Program-made: the position numbers and the translations under genes
NCBI GenBank assembly: GCA_028822845.1
Contig: JAPKCS010000005.1
Coordinates: 1 to 64,000, forward strand
DNA: 64,000 bases
Direction: 5' to 3'
Origin: Candidatus Poseidoniaceae archaeon
Lineage (GTDB): Archaea; Thermoplasmatota; Poseidoniia; Poseidoniales; Poseidoniaceae
The notes under the pieces: generated by a model
The model's database searches: none
Told to the model about the DNA's origin: nothing
The model's input: the letters and a program-made list of their open reading frames with translations, nothing else
In this document: positions 9,163 to 20,952 of the stretch, one piece after another
Position numbering within the stretch: position 1 is the stretch's first letter
How the letters are laid out: the number at the start of each line of letters is the position of its first letter

Positions 9163-9810
9163 ATGAACCCCAGTGCTGTTGTCCAACAGATTCAATCTTG
9201 GATGAAGCAAGAGCGTCTTACGGTCAAAGAGCAACAAGACCCTCGCGCTGAAGCTCATTTCCTCATCAAATACCCCTCGGGAAACCAAGGCCATATGTTC
9301 GCAGTTGTCGTGCCAAAGGGACGCGACCTCGTCGCCATCTCAAGCATGACGCGGGTGGATGAAGGCCAACAAAAAGAGATGGCCAAACACATGGTCGAAG
9401 ACGGTGAAGAGTGGCTTGAGTGGATCCATGAAGGCAGGTTGCAACTCATCCGGTCGGCGGTCGACTGGGGCATACACATGGGGCACGATGGCAAAGAGAA
9501 ATCCGGGCCGTTACAAGCGTTTAACGTGAGCCTACCAATTTGGTTTGACGGCCTTACCAAGAACGAATTCATGCATGCACTGCGACGCCTTTGGCTGGCA
9601 AAACTCGGTGTGATCCACGAAATCAAATATTCATACGGCCCAGGCGTAGGCACGCCGGGACCAGTCGATGATTGGGCCAAAGCCAAAGGCGCAACTTCCA
9701 GTAAAAGTGCACCCTCGAGCGCGGCGAATGAATCCTCCACAGAACACGAAGTCGAATTCGATGAAAAGATGACATTTGGCTCCGGTTTCGACCCTTCAGA
9801 ATGGGCTTGA
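9163..9810 (+). CDS. DUF2299-like hypothetical protein
   Basis: Approximately 150-aa N-terminal domain resembling archaeal DUF2299. Confidence 0.55.
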   Translation: MNPSAVVQQIQSWMKQERLTVKEQQDPRAEAHFLIKYPSGNQGHMFAVVVPKGRDLVAISSMTRVDEGQQKEMAKHMVEDGEEWLEWIHEGRLQLIRSAVDWGIHMGHDGKEKSGPLQAFNVSLPIWFDGLTKNEFMHALRRLWLAKLGVIHEIKYSYGPGVGTPGPVDDWAKAKGATSSKSAPSSAANESSTEHEVEFDEKMTFGSGFDPSEWA

Positions 9811-9920
9811 ACACCCCGTTTAGCGACCACCGCCCCGCAGGTCTGAAAATGACATGGGGCAGGCGCGGTTAAGTACCATAACAGTGAGGAAAAGATGGTC
9901 TTACCACTGGATGTGTACAC

Positions 9921-12900
9921 ATGGGTCAAAAAATAAAGTCAATTAGCCTCGTATCAATCATGATGCTGTCAGTTCTGTCAACCTTGTTGATGGCAACCGT
10001 CACCGTCACTGCAAACACCGTCGTCATCACCGATGCCATCCAGGTCGTCGATGGTGGAACAGCCGCAGATCAACAAGCAGCTGTTTCTTCTGACAGCGAA
10101 GGAAACGTTCACGTGGTCTGGACTCGAAACAACCTCCACCTGTACTACTCCATGATTTCACCCCGTGGTGAAACACTCATTGACACAACCCAAATCACCA
10201 ACCCAGGACTTCACAAGATTTGGCATCCAGACATGGTTGTCGACGATCTCGACCGCCTTCACGTTGTATGGACTGACAAATCCAGCCAGCACAAGATTGT
10301 CTACACGGTGCTCAATCCATGGGCTACACCTATGGATGGCTCTGCAAGCGACGACGGTTCAATCAGTGCCATCGACGACCACGTCGTCTCCATGCGCTCC
10401 CAAAACCGCGACTGGCCAGCCATTGACCTCGACAGTCAAGGCAACGCCCACATCGTTTGGGAAGACTCCTATGACGAATTGTCCCGTTTCTTCAATCAAC
10501 CTCAAATCTACTACACCATGCTCCAACCCGATGCATCGACAGGATCTGTAGTGACTCTGTTTGATGACACCCTGTTGACCCCAATCATCGGCCACAAAGG
10601 CCACCCGGATGTTGTGGTCGATGCAAACGACTACGTCCAAATTGCGTGGGACGACACTCGCGGTGGAAAAGTCGAACTTGCTTTCATCGTTGACACCTCA
10701 GGTTCGATGTACTCCGAATGGGCCGACATCTGCACGGTCGTTTACGGCGGAAACTTTGCTTCTGGCGGTTACTTCCAAGGCATCAAACCAATGCTCGAAA
10801 CAGCAAACATGACCGTGTTTGAGACCATCTATGGACTCGGTACATCCCTCCCAGGCGCTGCAAGTTCCGGCAACTGCGCTGGATACAACCAAAACTCCGG
10901 TCCTCGAAACACAGCTCTTGGACAATTCGATGGTGACAACTCTGGTGGTATACGCACCCTCCCTGCAACCGTTTACAACGGCAACAGTTACTCTGGATTC
11001 TCCGGTGAAGACTGGGGCCCTGGATCGAACTGGGCTTGCCTTTCATGGAAGGATGCTTCCGGCTACGTCCCTGGAAATCCTCCAACTCAAGATGATCACA
11101 AGTGGAATCCAAACGCAACCAAGATCGTCATCCCTGTTTCCGATGAAGGACCAAAAGACGGCGACCCATCACAACAAGCCGATGACTTGACTTCAATCGA
11201 AGAAGCACACGACAACTGCCTCACTGCCGGTGTCATCCCTGTTGGATTGTACGGGCAAGGCTACGGTGGCGCTGGAAACATCCAATCTCACTTCATGGAT
11301 CTCGCTCAATGCCCGAACGGCGTTGTTTCAACTCAAACTCGCAACTGCCCAGGCAACACCCTCCGCTCTTCCGATGCTGGCGGTCAAGCCTACGAATTCC
11401 CATCCGGAAGCGGTGGCGCAAACGCAATGGCTCTCTTGGTCGAAGCGATGGTTTACATCTCAACCAACAACTCACGTGAGATCTACATGTCCGTCTTGGA
11501 CCCATACGGCAAGATGAACAACGATCCGACCTGGGTTCCTGGAGGCACTGGTCACTCCGTCATCCAAGGCGATTACTCAGAAGACACAGGACTTGGCTCC
11601 GAAGGCCACCTCGTCGTGGTCAACGACACCCGTGTCACCATTGATGACGCATACTCCTTCCACCCTGCAATCGGTGTTGACATGCAAGGCAACACCCACA
11701 TCGCCTGGATGGATGGACGCGATTACGGTTTCGAAAAGGCAGTCAACTACGAAGTCTACTACACCAAGCTGCGCTTGCAAGGTGCAGGTGTTTGGGACGG
11801 TGCAGATGAAGGTTTGTCCACCTACGCCATCAAGAAGATTCAAGACACGCCAATCTCCACAGTTGAAGGCCCTTCAGGGATCTCTGGAAACACCCCCTAT
11901 GGCGGGAATTCAGTGTTCCCAGCCCTCCTCACTGATGACCAAAACAACGTGCACATCGCATGGGTTGACTCTGGAAACACAACAGCGGGTGAAGAAGTCC
12001 TCTACACGCGCCTCAATTCAACCGATTTGACCGGGGAGGGCGAAGTCGCTTTGGATCCGTGGGAAATCGCAGCAATCACGACGTGGGCGAGCAACAAACT
12101 TGGTCCAAATGCAGGCAGTCAACCGAGCATCGGTATGCCACCCGCTTTCGCCAACGATCTTGGTAGCGGTGCACACGTCGCTTGGTCTGACACCAACAAG
12201 TGCAGCCAAGAAGCGAACAACAACCGGTTCACCATCTGTTACTCTCACGTTTTGACTGGACAAGTCGACGTTGAATTCCAAGACGGTGAAACCTTCTACC
12301 ACGTGATTGAACCAGGTGAACAAACCATCTACAACATGTCGATGAACAACTCCACGCCTGGTCCAAAGGACCTCGTAGCAGACACCTTTGGCCTCAACAT
12401 CTCCGGTGTACCTCAGAACTGGACAGCCACCTTGTTCTTCGCTGACAACCACACCTCAATCATGCCAGATACGCAAATCTTCCTTGAAGGTGGAGAAGAC
12501 ATCCGCTTCTACATCCGCGTTCGAGCCCCATCTGTCTATCAGGCAGATGGCGACCAACTCGCAGACATTCGAGTGACCGCTAAGTCTTACAAAGATCCAG
12601 CCATTCAGTCTGATTTGACCACGCGTACCCTGATGGACGTTGTCCACGGTATCAACCTCGATACGTCGCATAGCATGGCCGACATTGAGCAAGGTCAGAC
12701 GGCGATCTTCTCGATCACCATCACCAACACTGGAAACGTGTATGACCGGTTCATCTTCTGGGACCCTTACACCCTTGAAGGTCAACAAGAATGGTTGCTC
12801 CCATTCAACTGGGCTGTAAACTTCCCAATCAGCGTCGAACTCGACCCTGGTCAGTCGGTAACAAAGAACCTCGAGGTTCTCGTCCCGACATCTGAAGATC

Positions 12901-15014
12901 CGGGTGCGTTCGTGATTTACCTCAAAGGTTGGTCGGAAGGCGAACCGATCAAGTCGATTGAAAAAGGGACGTATGACGTCCTTGAACTGGGTATCTTCGT
13001 ATCCATCCGTTCCACAGGGAACATTGTGATGGAAATTTTCGATACCAGCGAATACGTTGACCCAGGTGAATGTGTGAGCTACCCGATTGATGTCACCAAG
13101 AACTTCGACTCCGGCAATCTTGTGTTCACCACTCCCGGTGCACCAGATATCAAGCCAGACACCATTTCTCTTGATGCATGGCGTCAGGACAACTGGGTTG
13201 TCAACATTGACTTCTCGAACGCTCCAGGCGGCAACAACATCGAACTGGACGCACCACGGGCCTGGAACATTCCTAACGGTGACGATTACGTCACCTACGA
13301 AGTTAGTGTAGAAGTGTGTGCACCAACCCTTGCATCAGCCGGTCTTGGACCTGCTGTTGTGTTGAAGGCGTACCTTGAAGGCTACCCGAGAATCTCTGCC
13401 TCAAAGATCCTCTCAACCAACGTCAACCACGTGTACTCTCTTGTAGCGGATGCTGACATCGATGACGACGACATGATGACCATTGGCGGACAAGATGTTG
13501 TTGCAGTCAACCCTGGCCAACAAATGTTCATTCCGACCACCGTTACCAACTACGGAAACGGTCCAGACCGCTATGATTTCCGCCTTGCTCGAGTCACAGA
13601 CCCTGCAGGCGTTGACGTCATTTGGGACATTGAAATCCCTCGTGAAAGTTTGACAGAGTTGTCCCGAGACACTGAACAATTGTTTGATATCGAAATCAAC
13701 GTGCCAGATCAGGTTGAAGCCGGTATTTACACCGTGGTCTTCCAAACCTTCTCTGAAGAAGCATATCCGGATGCCAGCGGTCGTTTGACCCGTCTGCGCT
13801 ACACTCAAGAGATCCCAATCTATGTGCAAGAGTTCTACGACATGAAAATCTCCATGGATGAAACTGTGGATAACGCAGTCAAGACTTCTGCTCCCGGCCG
13901 AATTGTTCGCTTTGAAGTGAACATCACCAACAACGGAAACGTCCCTGATTGGGCTCGCCTCGATAACCACACCTCGCAACGCGATGGTGAGGCACTGATT
14001 TGGTCCGAACTCCCAGGCATGGGTACATTGAGCGGCTGGAACGTTGAATGGCGCATGGTCAAGCAACTTGGTACCGACCTCACAACCGAAGAGTCGTGCC
14101 AAATCATCGAATCCGTTCCGACTGAAACTGGCAACGAAGATGCCATGCTCAACCCAGACGTTGTGTTTGCAGATGCCATTGACGACCAGTGCATCTACGT
14201 CACCTCCCTCGACAGTTACTACATGCCAAAGATGGCTCCATACACGACCCATCAGATGGTATCCATTGTGACCATTGCACCATCGGCGAAACTCGACACT
14301 CGAAGCCTCGGCCTCAAGGTTGTATCCAAGATGGGGAACATGAACGACGGCGGGGACCATGACGATTCACCTGCATGGGATGGCGATTCACTCGATTCAA
14401 ACGAGTTCATCCTCACCCTCCGCTTGCGAGCTCCAAACTTGGACATCACCGAAGTCAAGGCCTCGATCACTCAGGCTGCTGTTGGAGAAACCATTCCAAT
14501 CAAGGTCATCCTTGAGAACAATGGAAACACACATGCAACGGACATTGAAATCATCCTATGTGAGTACCCTAATGCACAGGATGCTGAAACAGAAGCCGAG
14601 ATCAAGAAGAACGGCTGTGACGAAGACCGCATCGTGATGCGTCAAGTGATTGGTGCTTTGCTTGCCCCAGATGCTTCTGAAGAATCGAAGTCGATTGAAT
14701 TGTACCTGCTCTACCCAGTGAGTGCAGGAAGCCACGGCATCTATGTCGTTGTTGATCCACTCAATGAAATCGTTGAAACCAGTGAGCGCGATAACGTGCA
14801 AGCTGTTTCGACCTCGTTGCAATCCGAAAATCCATTCATGGACGTCGCAGGTGAAGTGATCGGAAAGACCGCTTTGCCGTTTGCAGTGATTGTGCTTACA
14901 TTCGCCCTCCTTGGCGTTGTTTACCTGGTTGGTAAGGGCCGTCGAGATGATGTCAACAGGCGCTTGGCTGAACAATCATCCTTGATTTCCGTTCTCGGTA
15001 AGGACAACCTGTGA
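9921..15014 (+). CDS. Giant surface protein: signal peptide, beta-propeller blades interrupted by VWA domain, CARDB/NEW3-like Ig repeats, C-terminal TM anchor
   Basis: Blade motifs VHVVWT/IAWDD/IAWMDG; MIDAS DTSGSM; C-terminal FAVIVLTFALLGVVYLVGKGRRDD. Confidence 0.85.
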   Translation: MGQKIKSISLVSIMMLSVLSTLLMATVTVTANTVVITDAIQVVDGGTAADQQAAVSSDSEGNVHVVWTRNNLHLYYSMISPRGETLIDTTQITNPGLHKIWHPDMVVDDLDRLHVVWTDKSSQHKIVYTVLNPWATPMDGSASDDGSISAIDDHVVSMRSQNRDWPAIDLDSQGNAHIVWEDSYDELSRFFNQPQIYYTMLQPDASTGSVVTLFDDTLLTPIIGHKGHPDVVVDANDYVQIAWDDTRGGKVELAFIVDTSGSMYSEWADICTVVYGGNFASGGYFQGIKPMLETANMTVFETIYGLGTSLPGAASSGNCAGYNQNSGPRNTALGQFDGDNSGGIRTLPATVYNGNSYSGFSGEDWGPGSNWACLSWKDASGYVPGNPPTQDDHKWNPNATKIVIPVSDEGPKDGDPSQQADDLTSIEEAHDNCLTAGVIPVGLYGQGYGGAGNIQSHFMDLAQCPNGVVSTQTRNCPGNTLRSSDAGGQAYEFPSGSGGANAMALLVEAMVYISTNNSREIYMSVLDPYGKMNNDPTWVPGGTGHSVIQGDYSEDTGLGSEGHLVVVNDTRVTIDDAYSFHPAIGVDMQGNTHIAWMDGRDYGFEKAVNYEVYYTKLRLQGAGVWDGADEGLSTYAIKKIQDTPISTVEGPSGISGNTPYGGNSVFPALLTDDQNNVHIAWVDSGNTTAGEEVLYTRLNSTDLTGEGEVALDPWEIAAITTWASNKLGPNAGSQPSIGMPPAFANDLGSGAHVAWSDTNKCSQEANNNRFTICYSHVLTGQVDVEFQDGETFYHVIEPGEQTIYNMSMNNSTPGPKDLVADTFGLNISGVPQNWTATLFFADNHTSIMPDTQIFLEGGEDIRFYIRVRAPSVYQADGDQLADIRVTAKSYKDPAIQSDLTTRTLMDVVHGINLDTSHSMADIEQGQTAIFSITITNTGNVYDRFIFWDPYTLEGQQEWLLPFNWAVNFPISVELDPGQSVTKNLEVLVPTSEDPGAFVIYLKGWSEGEPIKSIEKGTYDVLELGIFVSIRSTGNIVMEIFDTSEYVDPGECVSYPIDVTKNFDSGNLVFTTPGAPDIKPDTISLDAWRQDNWVVNIDFSNAPGGNNIELDAPRAWNIPNGDDYVTYEVSVEVCAPTLASAGLGPAVVLKAYLEGYPRISASKILSTNVNHVYSLVADADIDDDDMMTIGGQDVVAVNPGQQMFIPTTVTNYGNGPDRYDFRLARVTDPAGVDVIWDIEIPRESLTELSRDTEQLFDIEINVPDQVEAGIYTVVFQTFSEEAYPDASGRLTRLRYTQEIPIYVQEFYDMKISMDETVDNAVKTSAPGRIVRFEVNITNNGNVPDWARLDNHTSQRDGEALIWSELPGMGTLSGWNVEWRMVKQLGTDLTTEESCQIIESVPTETGNEDAMLNPDVVFADAIDDQCIYVTSLDSYYMPKMAPYTTHQMVSIVTIAPSAKLDTRSLGLKVVSKMGNMNDGGDHDDSPAWDGDSLDSNEFILTLRLRAPNLDITEVKASITQAAVGETIPIKVILENNGNTHATDIEIILCEYPNAQDAETEAEIKKNGCDEDRIVMRQVIGALLAPDASEESKSIELYLLYPVSAGSHGIYVVVDPLNEIVETSERDNVQAVSTSLQSENPFMDVAGEVIGKTALPFAVIVLTFALLGVVYLVGKGRRDDVNRRLAEQSSLISVLGKDNL

Positions 15015-15028
15015 AGCGAAGGAACCAA

Positions 15029-15790
15029 TCAGCGTTTGCTGGATTTGGTGCCAAAGGCACCAAGCCAGTAGCGAAGGTTGGTGTTGGTAGGTGCCGCAAC
15101 GATGTGCCCTGCTCGTTCAGATAACTGACGTTCGAGTCGCACCTGGACTTCTTCCAATAAGGTCGACATTTGCGTCTTACCAAGTTGGAACTCCTGGCTT
15201 AAGGCAGCCAAGTCAATCCGAGTTTGTGGTGCTTCGATGAGGTTGTGAACCATGCTGCGTTGTTCATAATCTTCAAAATCAGAATCGACGCCAGCCGAAA
15301 CTCTGTTTCGGATGTGCTGATGCAAGGCAATCAAAGCATCGCGTTGTCGATCGAGGTTTTCGAGCACCTCACCAATTTGTTGAATGTGGGCTATGCCTTC
15401 ACCAACGGATATTTTCTTCCGCCCACTGATTGTGTTCACCACAGCATCCACGCCTTGTGGAAGACGGTTCGAGAGGCGCATAGGGCCACCAGCAGGCAGC
15501 GTTCGCTGTTCACAGTGAAACAAGTCTGGACCCAGATCAATTCGCAGCGACATGGACTGCTGAACGCTGTAAATCGTTCGGGGCGGTCCACCTTTTTCGC
15601 TTGGTACTTTCATCTTCATGACAAACTCACCTCGCTCCAATTCCTTCAGATGCTTGACAATGGCTTGCTGACTTACACCCAAGATTTCAGCCAATTGCAT
15701 TGGATAGTGAGGTTCCCGAACGAGGCGTTCGAGGATCTGCCGCCGGAGCTTGTTTTGGAGCAGGGTAAGGGCGGTGTCGACATCGGTCAT
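15029..15790 (-). CDS. Winged-helix (ArsR-like) transcriptional regulator
   Basis: QNKLRRQILERLVREPHYPMQLAEILGVSQQAIVKHLKELERGEFV. Confidence 0.8.
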   Translation of the reverse strand: MTDVDTALTLLQNKLRRQILERLVREPHYPMQLAEILGVSQQAIVKHLKELERGEFVMKMKVPSEKGGPPRTIYSVQQSMSLRIDLGPDLFHCEQRTLPAGGPMRLSNRLPQGVDAVVNTISGRKKISVGEGIAHIQQIGEVLENLDRQRDALIALHQHIRNRVSAGVDSDFEDYEQRSMVHNLIEAPQTRIDLAALSQEFQLGKTQMSTLLEEVQVRLERQLSERAGHIVAAPTNTNLRYWLGAFGTKSSKR

Positions 15791-15875
15791 ATTGCTCAAC
15801 CTGAGGTTAACTAGACAAAGCCCCCATTTGAAGGCGTCGGCCCCATTGACGCCAAGGAAAACAGATGTTCGCCCT

Positions 15876-16466
15876 TCAGAAGAAATCGATAACGCGATCG
15901 AACACCCGTTGCCAACCAAGAACCGCTGCAAGACCAAACAGGACCCCAGCGATCACCAATGGCCATGCAGTTGTCTTTGGAAGTGAAGCCTCATATGTCC
16001 ATTCAACATCGAATTGTTGGAGTGTTTGAGCATCTTCGCCACCAGCGACAAACCGGTATTCACCGCTGTTTGCTTTCCATGTGAACTGTCCATCGGCACC
16101 TTCGCCACCAGCGATGAGGTTGACGGACGATTTTTCACATTCATAATAACCATCTTTTTCGGTGCATTTCGCAGCTTCGGAGGCTTCAGCAACACCGATC
16201 CATACACCACTCTTCACCCATGTAATCTCAACTGAAACATCAGCCAAATCGACTTCTGATGGGAGGTTAACAATTTCCATGGACATGCCCCAGTAGCACG
16301 TGACCTCATCGTCTTGGATCAATGGGATGCCTTGTTCAACGGTACAAGGCGGGAGCATGGCGCTCTCCACGCTGTCATCAGAGAGTCCTTCAGAGCCGAC
16401 AAAGGCGATGATTAGGAGCACAACTGCGATGATGGCACAAATGCAACGAGCAACGTTGTTCCACAT
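15876..16466 (-). CDS. Hypothetical membrane protein, two TM segments
   Basis: N- and C-terminal hydrophobic helices. Confidence 0.7.
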   Translation of the reverse strand: MWNNVARCICAIIAVVLLIIAFVGSEGLSDDSVESAMLPPCTVEQGIPLIQDDEVTCYWGMSMEIVNLPSEVDLADVSVEITWVKSGVWIGVAEASEAAKCTEKDGYYECEKSSVNLIAGGEGADGQFTWKANSGEYRFVAGGEDAQTLQQFDVEWTYEASLPKTTAWPLVIAGVLFGLAAVLGWQRVFDRVIDFF

Positions 16467-16475
16467 GGCACACCC

Positions 16476-17513
16476 TCAAACTTCGTCCCATGACTTCCAA
16501 TCGTTGTTGGATTGTTCTTTTGACTCGGTGCGTTTCAATGATTGGATTTTTGGTCGCTGTTCTGTGGTTTCGGGTGCGGTCGATGATTCGCTCGCACCTT
16601 CATCCCACGAGGCGATGGTTTTGGTGTTTGGATTTTTGATTGGTGCAACGGTTTGAGGTTTGGTCGGGCTGTCTGCAAAAGGATCGCTCACAACTTTCGA
16701 AGCCTGGTCGACATCGCCTCTCATCAACGCATAGACCTGTTCTGTGGTCAACAGGTTTCCACGCATCACGCTTTCCTTCCCATCGATGAACTCTTCTGTC
16801 TCAGAAAGTTCAGCATCGGCAAATGGTGCGTCGACTTTCGGTTGGAGTGGGTTTTCTCCGCGAGCGAAGGCGGCCACCATTTCCGGCGTGATTTCCGCGG
16901 CTTGGGTCATGGTGCCGTCAGGATTCATCATCACGACTGAGGTCGTCTTGCGGCTTGCTCGAGTCAGTCCCAAGACCACTGCGGCCAAAGGTAAAACGAA
17001 CAAACCAAGGCAGCATGAAGCGAATCCGAGCAAGAGCCCGGGGTTTGAAAAGGCAGCGTATTGGTAACGATCTGTGTGGACGAGGTACACTGTTTCATCG
17101 GCACAATCGTGGCCATCTTGGCAGGTGCTGTCCAGGGCATATTCGCCCTCTTCAGTGACGGTCCAACCACTCGTGATGAGGAATTGTGTTTTGTCGGTCG
17201 CCATTGGAATCCAATCAGATTTGCAAATCTTGTTCTCAAGGGCAGCATCGACTCGAGCGGAGCCTTCGATTTTGGTCAGGTTGAGGTCGACGTGGTTCTC
17301 ACCTTGTTCAGTGATGGCAAAGTAGCACCCAGGTTCGAGCAACGCAACTTCGCTTCCCTGGCCGGTGGCTTCGAGCGTGGCAACTTGCCGAGCGTCGTAG
17401 GCTTCATCGATGGTGTTTCCTTGGGCGTTGAGCAAAAACGCAGCTAAGACCAGCAGGAGTGCACCAACAATGGCCAATCGCACGGGCCAAGGATTGCGGG
17501 TGGGTGCGACCAT
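16476..17513 (-). CDS. Hypothetical membrane protein with cytoplasmic tail
   Basis: Start MVAPTRNPWPVRLAIVGALLL; second TM GLLLGFASCCLGLFVLPLAAVV. Confidence 0.7.
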   Translation of the reverse strand: MVAPTRNPWPVRLAIVGALLLVLAAFLLNAQGNTIDEAYDARQVATLEATGQGSEVALLEPGCYFAITEQGENHVDLNLTKIEGSARVDAALENKICKSDWIPMATDKTQFLITSGWTVTEEGEYALDSTCQDGHDCADETVYLVHTDRYQYAAFSNPGLLLGFASCCLGLFVLPLAAVVLGLTRASRKTTSVVMMNPDGTMTQAAEITPEMVAAFARGENPLQPKVDAPFADAELSETEEFIDGKESVMRGNLLTTEQVYALMRGDVDQASKVVSDPFADSPTKPQTVAPIKNPNTKTIASWDEGASESSTAPETTEQRPKIQSLKRTESKEQSNNDWKSWDEV

Positions 17514-17550
17514 GAAGCCACCTCCCACTCTTCCCCAATGAATCCTCGCT

Positions 17551-18651
17551 TCAAGCCAAACCGAGTTCAGAGAGCTTCTCCGGGAGGTATGTTTCGGTGA
17601 CGAAATCAAGTCCGTACTTCGCCAATGATTGTTGTTCAGCCTTCTTTCCAAGTTCCAACATCATGTTGATTTGTTCTTGCCACCAACCGTCAGCGAATCT
17701 TGGATCTGTAAGTTCAGCCTTCAGTGCCTCAATGTCCTTCTTCGACAGGTCATCGTTTGGCAGATCGTAGGCGACAATGTCGTCGGCGGTGATGCCAAGA
17801 TAGGTTGCACTCGGTGTGGCAAGGTACTCAGAAATGTGAGCGGTCTTGATGGCACCATAGGCGATGGAGGCGAAGATACGGAACGACCACGGATCACCGT
17901 CGAGGAAGACGACGACAGGTAAGTCCCATTCTTCGCTCATGCGTTTCATGATCCGTCGAGTTGATCGAGCAGGTTGCCCCTTGAGGTGAAGCAAACCACA
18001 GCGGTATTGTTCATCGAACCCATTCTCAATCAACCGGTCGAACATACCACCGGTCTCGATGGCCATGATGAAATCAATGTCATGTTCGAGCAATTCGATC
18101 TTCTCTGCTTCAACGTTGTAAGGCACGCCGTAGCCGGAATCGCCAACATCGTCGCGGGCGTTAATGCGCATCCATTCGCCCCTTCTGTTTCGCTCACGTA
18201 GGGTGAGGTTCCCAATCATTCGCGCACCGTCTTCTTCAGGACGCAACTTGAAATCCTCACGCAGGCACTTTGTGACAATTTCCAAATCTTCTGCAAGGTT
18301 GTTGGAGTCATTCTGGCTGCCGAACTTTCCGAGCCCCCATGCCTCTGAAATGTAGTACATTTCTCTCAGGGTTGAAGATTTACCAGCGACGAGCATTTCC
18401 TCGATGAATTCAACGACGTGGAGCGCTCTTAGCAACTGTTTGGCTGAACCAAGGCTTGTCGCATCTCGGATGGACTGCTTTTTCCCGTATTTGTAGACGC
18501 CTAACTTTTTGTCAAATGCGATGTTGTTTTTGGTTCGTACGGGCAGCGTCATTGTCGGTGGTTCCCCTTTCACCATTCGATCGTACATCTCTCCGACGAT
18601 CAGGTGCATGGCTGCTTTGGTCTCTTCAGGTGTGTGACGGCGCGTCATCAA
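17551..18651 (-). CDS. top6A: DNA topoisomerase VI subunit A
   Basis: Spo11/Top6A motifs [10 protein letters not shown], Toprim [21 protein letters not shown]. Confidence 0.95.
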   Translation of the reverse strand: MMTRRHTPEETKAAMHLIVGEMYDRMVKGEPPTMTLPVRTKNNIAFDKKLGVYKYGKKQSIRDATSLGSAKQLLRALHVVEFIEEMLVAGKSSTLREMYYISEAWGLGKFGSQNDSNNLAEDLEIVTKCLREDFKLRPEEDGARMIGNLTLRERNRRGEWMRINARDDVGDSGYGVPYNVEAEKIELLEHDIDFIMAIETGGMFDRLIENGFDEQYRCGLLHLKGQPARSTRRIMKRMSEEWDLPVVVFLDGDPWSFRIFASIAYGAIKTAHISEYLATPSATYLGITADDIVAYDLPNDDLSKKDIEALKAELTDPRFADGWWQEQINMMLELGKKAEQQSLAKYGLDFVTETYLPEKLSELGLA

Positions 18652-20726
18652 GCCTCACCTCCAAACAAGGTGGTTTGGCCACTCGGAGGGGCCACTGCGG
18701 GTTCGCCAAGTGGTTCATTTGGTTCATACTCCTCTTCATCTTCATCCTCGTCTTCATCCTCATCTTCGGATGAATTGTGAGTGAGCACCTGTTCGAGGCG
18801 TCTGATTTCTTCGAGGAACTTTTCATCCATTTTGCTGGCTCCAATCACATCTTGTGAGCCGCGGAAGAAGATGTCAGTTTCCGTCCAATCGCCTCGTTCA
18901 AGGTTGCTAAGGCTGTAAGAGATGACTGTTTTCTCACCTGGCTGCAATGATTCAAGCTTCCACGCCCACACACCCGTTGCTTCCTTTCGCCCACCGGTGT
19001 CATTGTTGATCATGGTGCCTCCAGACTTTTCGGGCCATGTTGCAAGAATGGTGTAAGCCCTGACCCGGGTGGTGTAATTGAACAAGGTGATCGCAACATC
19101 GGTTTGTTTTGTTTCCTTATTCCACACGGTTTCCGTTTCAGAAATCACCGCTGACATGATTTTGGTGATGGAGCCAGACAAATCTGGAACCGGCTTTCCA
19201 AGAATATCGGCAGATTTCTTAGCGATGGCTGGAAGAATGTCGTTGATGAGTTCGAATTTTTCCTTGGTTTTTGCCATCTTTTTCTTCCTTTCCAAGTGCT
19301 TCCGCAAGCCTCTGCCCATCTCGAGCATTGCTTTGCGGGCTTCTTCGATCACTTCGGCGTTGTCAGCCAATGCTTCCTTTGCTTCTGAAGTGAATTGAAC
19401 GTTGGTGCTTGCAAGGTGAACCAAGATGGCAGCGGGGCCTTTTGGCACCCCTTTGGCACCAGGTTGGTCGAGGCCATATTGTCGCCAATCAACGCTTTCA
19501 ATCGCCTTTGTCAACAGGCAGCCGCCTTGTTGGTACATCAATGGGACGCGGTTTGCAAACCGTAGAATCTCAACCGGTTTGTCAGCAGGCATGTTGCCAC
19601 CAAAAATGAGGCCAACTTCAACTTGGTACGGGTTCCCTTGGGTCACTTCTGGTGCCCGTGTCAGCGTTGCTATGAACCGAGAGTCAATGGTTTTCGACAA
19701 TCCCTTTTTGATGAGCAGTTCTTCGATGGGAGAAAGGCAATTTGTAGGCGGATTAAGCAGTTTGACAGGCTTCCCATTGACCAAACGTTCTCCTTGGAAC
19801 GCTTCCAAGAGTGCGCGAATTTGATCGGGGTTCATCGATTTCGGTTTCGTCTTTTCATCAACGTCCGCGGCCACACAAAGTTCCTTGCTGGCTCTGGCAG
19901 AAACGCCTGAGAAGTTCATTCGCAAGAACACGGTCAAACGGGAATCTGTTGATTCAGAAGTCATGCGCTGAAGTTGCCCCAATTCAATGCCATGAGGATG
20001 TGGCTTGATGGCTTCAACCTTGGTTGGCAGTCGCTCAGTCACGCGAGGCCAATGATGCACTTCGCCATCAGGGTCGGTGAAGGTGATCTGGGCGTGAGGG
20101 TTGACGATGCTTGTCATTCGAAGGTATTGCCAAACGCTTTGCCGTCCTTTCTGATACTTCGCCTTCAACTGAGCCGTCACTTCAGTGCCGTGCTCTTTAG
20201 CGGAACCGTCAGCATTGTACCACATTTCACGCCCTTGGTTTGCTTTCGTAGCCTTGTTCTTTCGGGTGTCGAGGCCAATGTCAACGACAGCGGCTGTTGG
20301 CTCACTTGCAATCTTCGACCGAACATGCGTTGTTCGACCGGTTGTTAATTGACAGTACATGACGACCCCGGTGATTCCAATCCCCTGCTGCCCTCTCGAT
20401 TGTCGAATGGCGTGGAACCGAGAACCGAACAGCAACTGTCCAAACACCTTCTCGATGCTCTTCTGAGGAATGCCAGGCCCGTTGTCTTCGACGATGAGTT
20501 TGACGATGTCTTTCTTTACATCCATTTTTTCGATGGCCACGTTGATCGTTGGAAGAATACGCGCTTCTTCACAGGCATCCAGTGCGTTATCGACGGCTTC
20601 TTTCACTGCGGTGATGAGGGATCTGGCAAGGGAGTCGAATCCAAGAAAGTGCTTGTTTTTCTCGAAAAACTCAGAAATTGCAACTTGCTTTTGATTCGAT
20701 GCGAGTTTCTCTGCGATTCCAGTCAT
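18648..20726 (-). CDS. top6B: DNA topoisomerase VI subunit B
   Basis: [49 protein letters not shown]; overlaps top6A by 4 bp. Confidence 0.96.
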   Translation of the reverse strand: MTGIAEKLASNQKQVAISEFFEKNKHFLGFDSLARSLITAVKEAVDNALDACEEARILPTINVAIEKMDVKKDIVKLIVEDNGPGIPQKSIEKVFGQLLFGSRFHAIRQSRGQQGIGITGVVMYCQLTTGRTTHVRSKIASEPTAAVVDIGLDTRKNKATKANQGREMWYNADGSAKEHGTEVTAQLKAKYQKGRQSVWQYLRMTSIVNPHAQITFTDPDGEVHHWPRVTERLPTKVEAIKPHPHGIELGQLQRMTSESTDSRLTVFLRMNFSGVSARASKELCVAADVDEKTKPKSMNPDQIRALLEAFQGERLVNGKPVKLLNPPTNCLSPIEELLIKKGLSKTIDSRFIATLTRAPEVTQGNPYQVEVGLIFGGNMPADKPVEILRFANRVPLMYQQGGCLLTKAIESVDWRQYGLDQPGAKGVPKGPAAILVHLASTNVQFTSEAKEALADNAEVIEEARKAMLEMGRGLRKHLERKKKMAKTKEKFELINDILPAIAKKSADILGKPVPDLSGSITKIMSAVISETETVWNKETKQTDVAITLFNYTTRVRAYTILATWPEKSGGTMINNDTGGRKEATGVWAWKLESLQPGEKTVISYSLSNLERGDWTETDIFFRGSQDVIGASKMDEKFLEEIRRLEQVLTHNSSEDEDEDEDEDEEEYEPNEPLGEPAVAPPSGQTTLFGGEA

Positions 20727-20952
20727 GAGGCCAATCCTCCACCACGGTCCTCCTTCGTCCGGATGACGAAGGGCCAATGATGTTCTCAGTGGTTCTCCGA
20801 CGGTACTTAATCCCTAAGATTGCTTGAGGTTGAACAATCCCCTTTCTCAAAGGGTTCCCGCTGACACGAACGGGTCGTCCAGCAGCTGGCCAAGGCGTGG
20901 AGAAAGAAAGGGCATGACAAATGGTTAAGAGAAACGGCGGTGTGCTGAAATC

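Noticed and set aside
13413-14360. Minus-strand 315-aa ORF inside the giant surface protein
   Set aside because: Antisense to well-supported repeat domains; typical shadow ORF in GC-biased coding DNA
18735-18775. cttcatcttcatcctcgtcttcatcctcatcttc microsatellite-like tract
   Set aside because: Explained as the coding sequence for the acidic [15 protein letters not shown] linker of Top6B
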